The translations under genes were made by a program, and so were the position numbers. Below, one piece after another: positions 12,918 through 60,000 of a stretch of 60,000 nt of DNA. A model generated the notes under the pieces. That model was not told the DNA's origin and ran no database searches. It was given only the letters and a program-made list of their open reading frames with translations. Positions within the stretch are counted from its first letter, which is position 1; every line of letters starts with the position of its first letter. Location of the stretch: the NCBI RefSeq assembly GCF_932526225.1, contig NC_064046.1, positions 12,179,719 to 12,239,718 of the forward strand. The letters run 5' to 3'. Source of the stretch: Nematostella vectensis. Taxonomy: Eukaryota > Cnidaria > Anthozoa > Actiniaria > Edwardsiidae.

Positions 12918-15041
12918 ATGAACACCAAGCTCGCTGCCCTTTTAATAGTCGTCCTCGCCGTTAGCTTTGTCTCACAGACGGAGGCCTTCACAGCCGGCGC
13001 TGGTAACATCGGCAAACGAGAGTACAACAAGGTAACGTGCGATATTCGCGCGCTTTTAATATTTTCGCGCGTTTTCCTCTAAGTCAAGAGTACGCAAATA
13101 CGTTTTGCTCCATAATACAATGGAAAAGTTTTTGCTATTTTTTTCCAGATTTGGCGACAATTTAAAGCATTATATTTTATACCTTATATTAGTAAGGTAT
13201 TTTCACAAAAAAAATCTCGAGGTTTATTATCAGAATTTCTGCTTAACAATGTTTTTTAGAAAAGCCCAGAGGCTTGCAAAATGAAAAAAAAACTGTTTAT
13301 TGAAAAAGTTGTCATTTTTATTAAATATTTGACAGCGAGGAAAGCTGAAATCCGAAATACAGATGCCAATACGTCATAATCAAACAACTTAGATTTACAT
13401 ATGAAAACAGCCTTTAACTTTGTTAGTTTTTAATTATAGTTCAGACATGTAGTCTAGAGGTTTTTGTACCTCTGTTTTACTTCACTGTAAGTTTTGCTCT
13501 ACGTGTTGGGAAGCGGAAACTTAAAAGGATTATTCTCTAAAAAACATCATTTCCTCTGATAGATAATATCAAAAACTTTTCTTCCTAGAAATCAAGCAAT
13601 CATTTAAGAACAAGTAATTATGAAAATTCATATTTCATTTTTTTAAACGCCCAATATTTTATGCAGAAAAACACTCAAATGTTTTTTTTTCCACAGTTGC
13701 AGAGTTTTTCTTTTTATCGCCTTTTATCTCATTGACTCTTATTTTTAAGTCTCCCATCAAATGATAGCAATCTTTAGAAGTGTTAGACTATCTAAAAAAC
13801 GTAAATTCTATCTCTGTAAGGGAAATTATATTAGAATCTGGACAAGGGTCTAGTGTCTTATCGCTATCCTTTGTACTCGCCCGCTAGAAGTTGAAAATGC
13901 TCTTTTTAGCCCTTCAGCTAAACGATAATATCAAAAAGATAAAGATAAGGTCTTGATGATGTTCAACTTTGCAATCAAGTTTCAATGGAGAATTTCCTCT
14001 ACACGCTGATTTTGTGTAATTCAATCAAAAACAATTTCGTTTGTTTTTATTATTATCATTATCATTACAGTTGTACCTCAAATGCCTGAGTATTGGTAAT
14101 CTCTCCCGCAGGTTAGTTTGTTTCAAAACTGGCTCGGTTTTAATAAGTCAATAGAAATCTTTTTTTACAAGGATTTTTTTTTTTTGCGTCAAAAATTCCC
14201 TAGAGAGCATAAGATATATGATGTCTTGATATTGCATATCTTTGCGCCAATCATTGCGAAACTGAGCGCCGTATGTACATCGAGTAAACGGCAAACTCAT
14301 TCATTCCTCATTATCTACTATTTACCCAGCTGTTTTTATTTTATTCTTTTTTTCTCTTAGTTGCCTTAATGGGGGACTAAGAGATCACGTGATTGTTTGG
14401 GTGGCAAACTAGCGGGGTCAGTACGCACCTCTTACAAGCTGCAATTTGATTGGGCAAATGAACAATATCCGCACCTCGACACAAAGAACGAGAAGAATAG
14501 AGACAAAAAAAACTCCTTTGTAGAACAAAGATAATAGGAGACAAAGCAGCTGCGTACTTACTCAACTAGCGCGCGCTCAGCCTTTAAGCGGCAAATTAAC
14601 AGATAAAAAGCAACTTATTCAGCGCTTAGGAAAGAAACCAGGATTCTTTTTTCTCAGAAAGGGTTAAGTTTCATTTAAGGATTTTGGCTTCGTCGTTATC
14701 TGGTGTGACGGGCGAAGTCATTTCTGATCATTTTGTTTGATCATTTTGTTTTGAATTTGCTACCCCAAAAAGGTCACGTGATCTCTTAGCGCCCTATTGT
14801 CGTCAATATTACTGTTTGTGTAAATGCGAAAGTCTTTAGTTTTGACTTCTCGAGCCCCTGTACTAAATTGCCAAACGTTTACCAATGTAACACTTCAATG
14901 GAGAATCTCCTTATCAAAAAGCTCTTTTTCTATTTGTGTCTTCAGTTGGGAGAGAGACTTCAGAGCATGTGCCGAGTAGCGCAATTCGCCTGCCAACAGC
15001 CCATCAAGCGACTCGTCGAAAAAGCCGCCGACGATCAATAG
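12918..15041 (+). CDS. Short secreted peptide precursor, two exons (69 aa)
   Basis: Exon 1 coding is 12,918-13,031 (38 codons, donor AAG|GTAACG) and exon 2 is 14,946-15,041 (31 codons plus TAG, acceptor GTCTTCAG); both join in phase 0. Residues 1-23 form a classic signal peptide (MNTK, then a hydrophobic core ending SQTEA). The remainder has a GKR site at 32-34 and a KR at 59-60. Between these dibasic sites lies a 24-residue segment with two cysteines, C47 and C54, spaced C-x6-C, which could form one disulfide loop. This is the layout of a neuropeptide or peptide-hormone precursor; a secreted defence peptide is an alternative. I recognise no family. The upstream TATA box and compact product suggest high expression. 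A small extra exon inside the 1.9-kb intron cannot be excluded. Confidence 0.7.
13032..14945 (+). other. Intron of the secreted-peptide gene
   Basis: Begins GTAACG and ends TTTGTGTCTTCAG. It is AT-rich with T-runs and carries an inverted-repeat element at 14,371-14,796. No coding exon was recognised inside. Confidence 0.6.
14371..14796. mobile_element. MITE-like element in the peptide-gene intron
   Basis: The terminal inverted repeats share CTAAGAGATCACGTGA (left near 14,377, reverse complement right near 14,774), about 420 bp apart. There is no internal transposase. The termini contain a CACGTG E-box. Confidence 0.6.
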
Positions 15042-15166
15042 ACGCTTCGGATCCAGAAATCGCCTTGATATTTGACTGGACTATGTATAGTAATACAATT
15101 ATTAACTGAACGACTCTCCCACCATTGCCTCGACAATCTGGCATCTTTATAGCATAAAAATGTGTG

Positions 15167-15172
15167 AATAAA
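15167..15172 (+). other. Polyadenylation signal of the peptide gene
   Basis: AATAAA lies 126 bases after the TAG stop, a normal distance for a short 3' UTR. Confidence 0.6.
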
Positions 15173-15439
15173 CTATCATCCGTAATATTTGAGTTCATTA
15201 TCTGGCTCGTGTTTGGCTCGATTCAACAAGCCCCCCTCCCATCCCGTGCCTTCCCTCCCCCTATCCCTCCTTCCTTTTCCCACCCAAACATCCTTCAAAA
15301 GAAAATAATCGAGAAATCCGCCACTGGCGGGCTGATTCCTGTGGCAGGCGGAGCCTTCGACATCACAAACCAAAGGACACCCAAAAAAGCACAGGAAACC
15401 CGAAAGGACACCGGGACTAGGTTGCGAAGTTATTCAGAA

Positions 15440-16205
15440 TGCTGTATCTCCTTCAATTCTTTATGAAAATTCACCAAACCTCATTTGTAGATAACTTTAG
15501 TCTTACTAAAACCTTTACTTAAGTGATTTATCAATCCGATGATTTCTGACAAAGTTACGGGGTAATGAATATTCTCCATATTGTTTTTCGTTAATGAGGC
15601 AAAGGTTACCCCTATCAATAGGAATTTGTAGAAAATTTTCGTGGAAAGACTGTTTAGAAAGTGCCTCATTAACAGAATTCAATAGACAAATTATTCACAT
15701 GGCTATATCTCCTTCAATTCTTTATGAACATTTACCAAACCTCATTTGTAGATAACTTTAGTCTTACTAAAACCTTTACTTAAGTGATTTATCAATCCGA
15801 TGATTTCTGACAAAGTTACGGGGTAATGAATATTCTCCATATTGTTTTTCGTTAATGAGGCAAAGGTTACCCCTATCAATAGGAATTTGTAGAAAATTTT
15901 CGTGGAAAGACTGTTTAGAAAGTGCCTCATTAACAGAATTCAATAGACAAATTATTCACATGGCTATATCTCCTTCAATTTTTCAAGAAAATTTACCAAA
16001 TATCATTTGTAGATAACTAAAGTCTTAATAAATCCTTTATTTAAGTGATTTATCAATCCGATTATTCCTGAAAAAGTTACGGGGTTATAAATATTTTCCC
16101 TATTGTTTTTCGTTAATCATGTATAGGTTATCTCTATCTTCAGGATTTTATGTAGCCGGCGTGGAAAGGCTGTTTGGAAAATGCCTCATTCACAAAATTC
16201 AATAG
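15440..16205. repeat. 261-bp tandem repeat, two near-identical copies plus diverged ones
   Basis: Copies at about 15,440-15,700 and 15,701-15,961 are essentially identical (15,481-15,669 matches 15,742-15,930, offset 261). A third copy (15,962-16,205) is clearly diverged, and traces of a fourth follow to about 16,290. The identical 62-codon minus-strand frames in the first two copies are repeat by-products. Confidence 0.85.
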
Positions 16206-16290
16206 GGAAATTATTAATAATACCATATATCCCCAATTCTCTAAAGAAAGTTCACGAATTCGTATTTATTGATAAATATATCTCCGACCA

Positions 16291-16770
16291 GAAAAATAGA
16301 AATGCATTCTGGATGATCGAAGTTTTTCCCGTTAATCTTGTAACCTAATAGTTGGCATTTCACTAGCCTGCGTAGCGGCTCTAGTCTCACTTGCCAGCAT
16401 TTCACTGGGAATCCTGTGGTTATTACGTCATCCTAACACTCAACCAGGCCCTCGAAGCTTACACCATCCTAGATGGTATAACTGTGAGTAAGCAAGGCAG
16501 GGTTTCGCGCCCCGTTTTCTAAGCACGTTGCAGGAAAGCCCCATCAAACAGCGCCTGTATTGCTGGGAAAATTATGTAGTATTTCAGAGCCCTAAATTGC
16601 TGCTTGTAAACAATGTTGCGCGGTGCGATTTCTTTTGTCAACCGAGCGAGGTTTCGCCAGCAAATCTGTGTGCTGGGTGATATGGGTTAATACAAATCAA
16701 ACATCAAGGGAAGTGGGGATACCACGTACATCCAAGCATTAATAAAATCGTACTATTATCCTGAAAACAG
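16291..16770. other. Intergenic DNA between convergent genes
   Basis: Lies between the peptide gene (plus) and the HYDIN 3' end (minus). No feature was seen apart from short imperfect repeats. Confidence 0.4.
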
Positions 16771-16776
16771 TTTATT
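16771..16776 (-). other. HYDIN: Candidate polyadenylation signal of HYDIN
   Basis: TTTATT on the plus strand reads AATAAA on the minus strand, about 205 bases past the stop codon. Confidence 0.5.
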
Positions 16777-16980
16777 ATAGGAACATCAGGATACAGAAAA
16801 ATACAAATAGTAAGCTCCCTGGTGAATACTTCTGTACAATATTCAATAAACTATACAATGGAAAATATTGAAAACTTCTAAATATTACACACAATCTTTT
16901 ACCGAACCATAGACTTATTCAAGTAAGTAACACATTTTTTAAAGAAACATTAGGAATTTTAAGTGATTTTATCAGAATTA

Positions 16981-59540
<42,560 letters not shown>

Positions 59541-59802
59541 CTGTAAAGAGAACAAACCGACATCGTTATTGTGAGATCACATTATCCCATCAGCACGACC
59601 CTACATATTAATCTATGACCGGACACGTCCGGATAAAACAGGAATTCCTGCAAATATACCTGAAAATTACCGATTTATACAATTATCGACGTTACAAAAA
59701 TGCGGAAAACGATTGAATTGAACCCCCAAATATGGAAGGTTATGTTCTAATAAGGAATTGGGGAGCTCGAAAAACGATGCTTTTCAAAGCACACTGGATA
59801 AC

Positions 59803-60000
59803 TATGTAAGCTTACCATGGTTGGTAAGTATGTAGGCTTACCTCATGGTCGGTAAGTATGTAGGCTTACCTCATGGTCGGTAAGTATGCAGGCTTACCTC
59901 ATGGTCGGTAAGTATGTAGGCTTACCTCATGGTCGGTAAGTATGTAGGCTTACCTCATGGTCGGTAAGTATGTAGGCTTACCTCATGGTCGGTAAGTATG
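59803..60000. repeat. 28-bp tandem repeat with donor-like sequence on both strands
   Basis: Unit GGTCGGTAAGTATGTAGGCT plus TACCTCAT, at least 6 copies, running off the window. On the minus strand each unit reads ATGAG|GTAAGCC; on the plus strand CG|GTAAGTAT. By analogy with the other arrays, the HYDIN exon just past 60,000 probably ends in ATGAG. Confidence 0.85.

Noticed and set aside
15481-15930. Identical 62-codon minus-strand frames
   Set aside because: They come from the 261-bp tandem duplication; the diverged third copy does not keep the frame.

Overview
This window is animal genomic DNA: intron-rich, AT-rich between exons, crowded with inverted-repeat (MITE-like) elements and minisatellites, with no bacterial-style gene packing. 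A cnidarian, probably an anthozoan, is my best guess. It rests on the gene content and on MITE termini I associate with anthozoan genomes; I could not run a search, so the species is inference.

The right three quarters (16,981 to past 60,000) is one minus-strand gene, the HYDIN orthologue, a giant protein of the ciliary central-pair apparatus. I rebuilt 44 coding exons from reading frames, AC/CT (minus-strand GT/AG) borders and phase matching. They join without frameshift into 10,503 coding bases, about 3,500 residues, ending at a TAA at 16,981-16,983. The 5' part of the gene lies beyond position 60,000. Two further genes are on the plus strand: an intronless class A GPCR (38,404-39,468) nested in a 7-kb HYDIN intron, and a two-exon gene for a short secreted peptide precursor (12,918-15,041) that converges on the HYDIN 3' end.

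Layout: 1-12,800 is mostly repeats (61-bp repeat, MITE, foldback, a 12-copy 78-bp array, a 0.97-kb and a 2.4-kb inverted-repeat element). 12,818-15,172 is the peptide gene, 15,440-16,205 a 261-bp tandem repeat, and 16,771 onward HYDIN with its nested GPCR.

The most unusual signal is at HYDIN exon edges. At least three tandem arrays (84 bp x 31, 70-76 bp x 3, 86 bp x 7-8) have units that copy the last bases of the adjacent exon together with its 5' splice donor, so the introns carry dozens of near-perfect decoy donors. A 28-bp array at the right edge looks the same, and decayed single copies of exon edges occur near 58,103 and 57,416. I know of no named system matching this pattern; it is the main candidate for follow-up.
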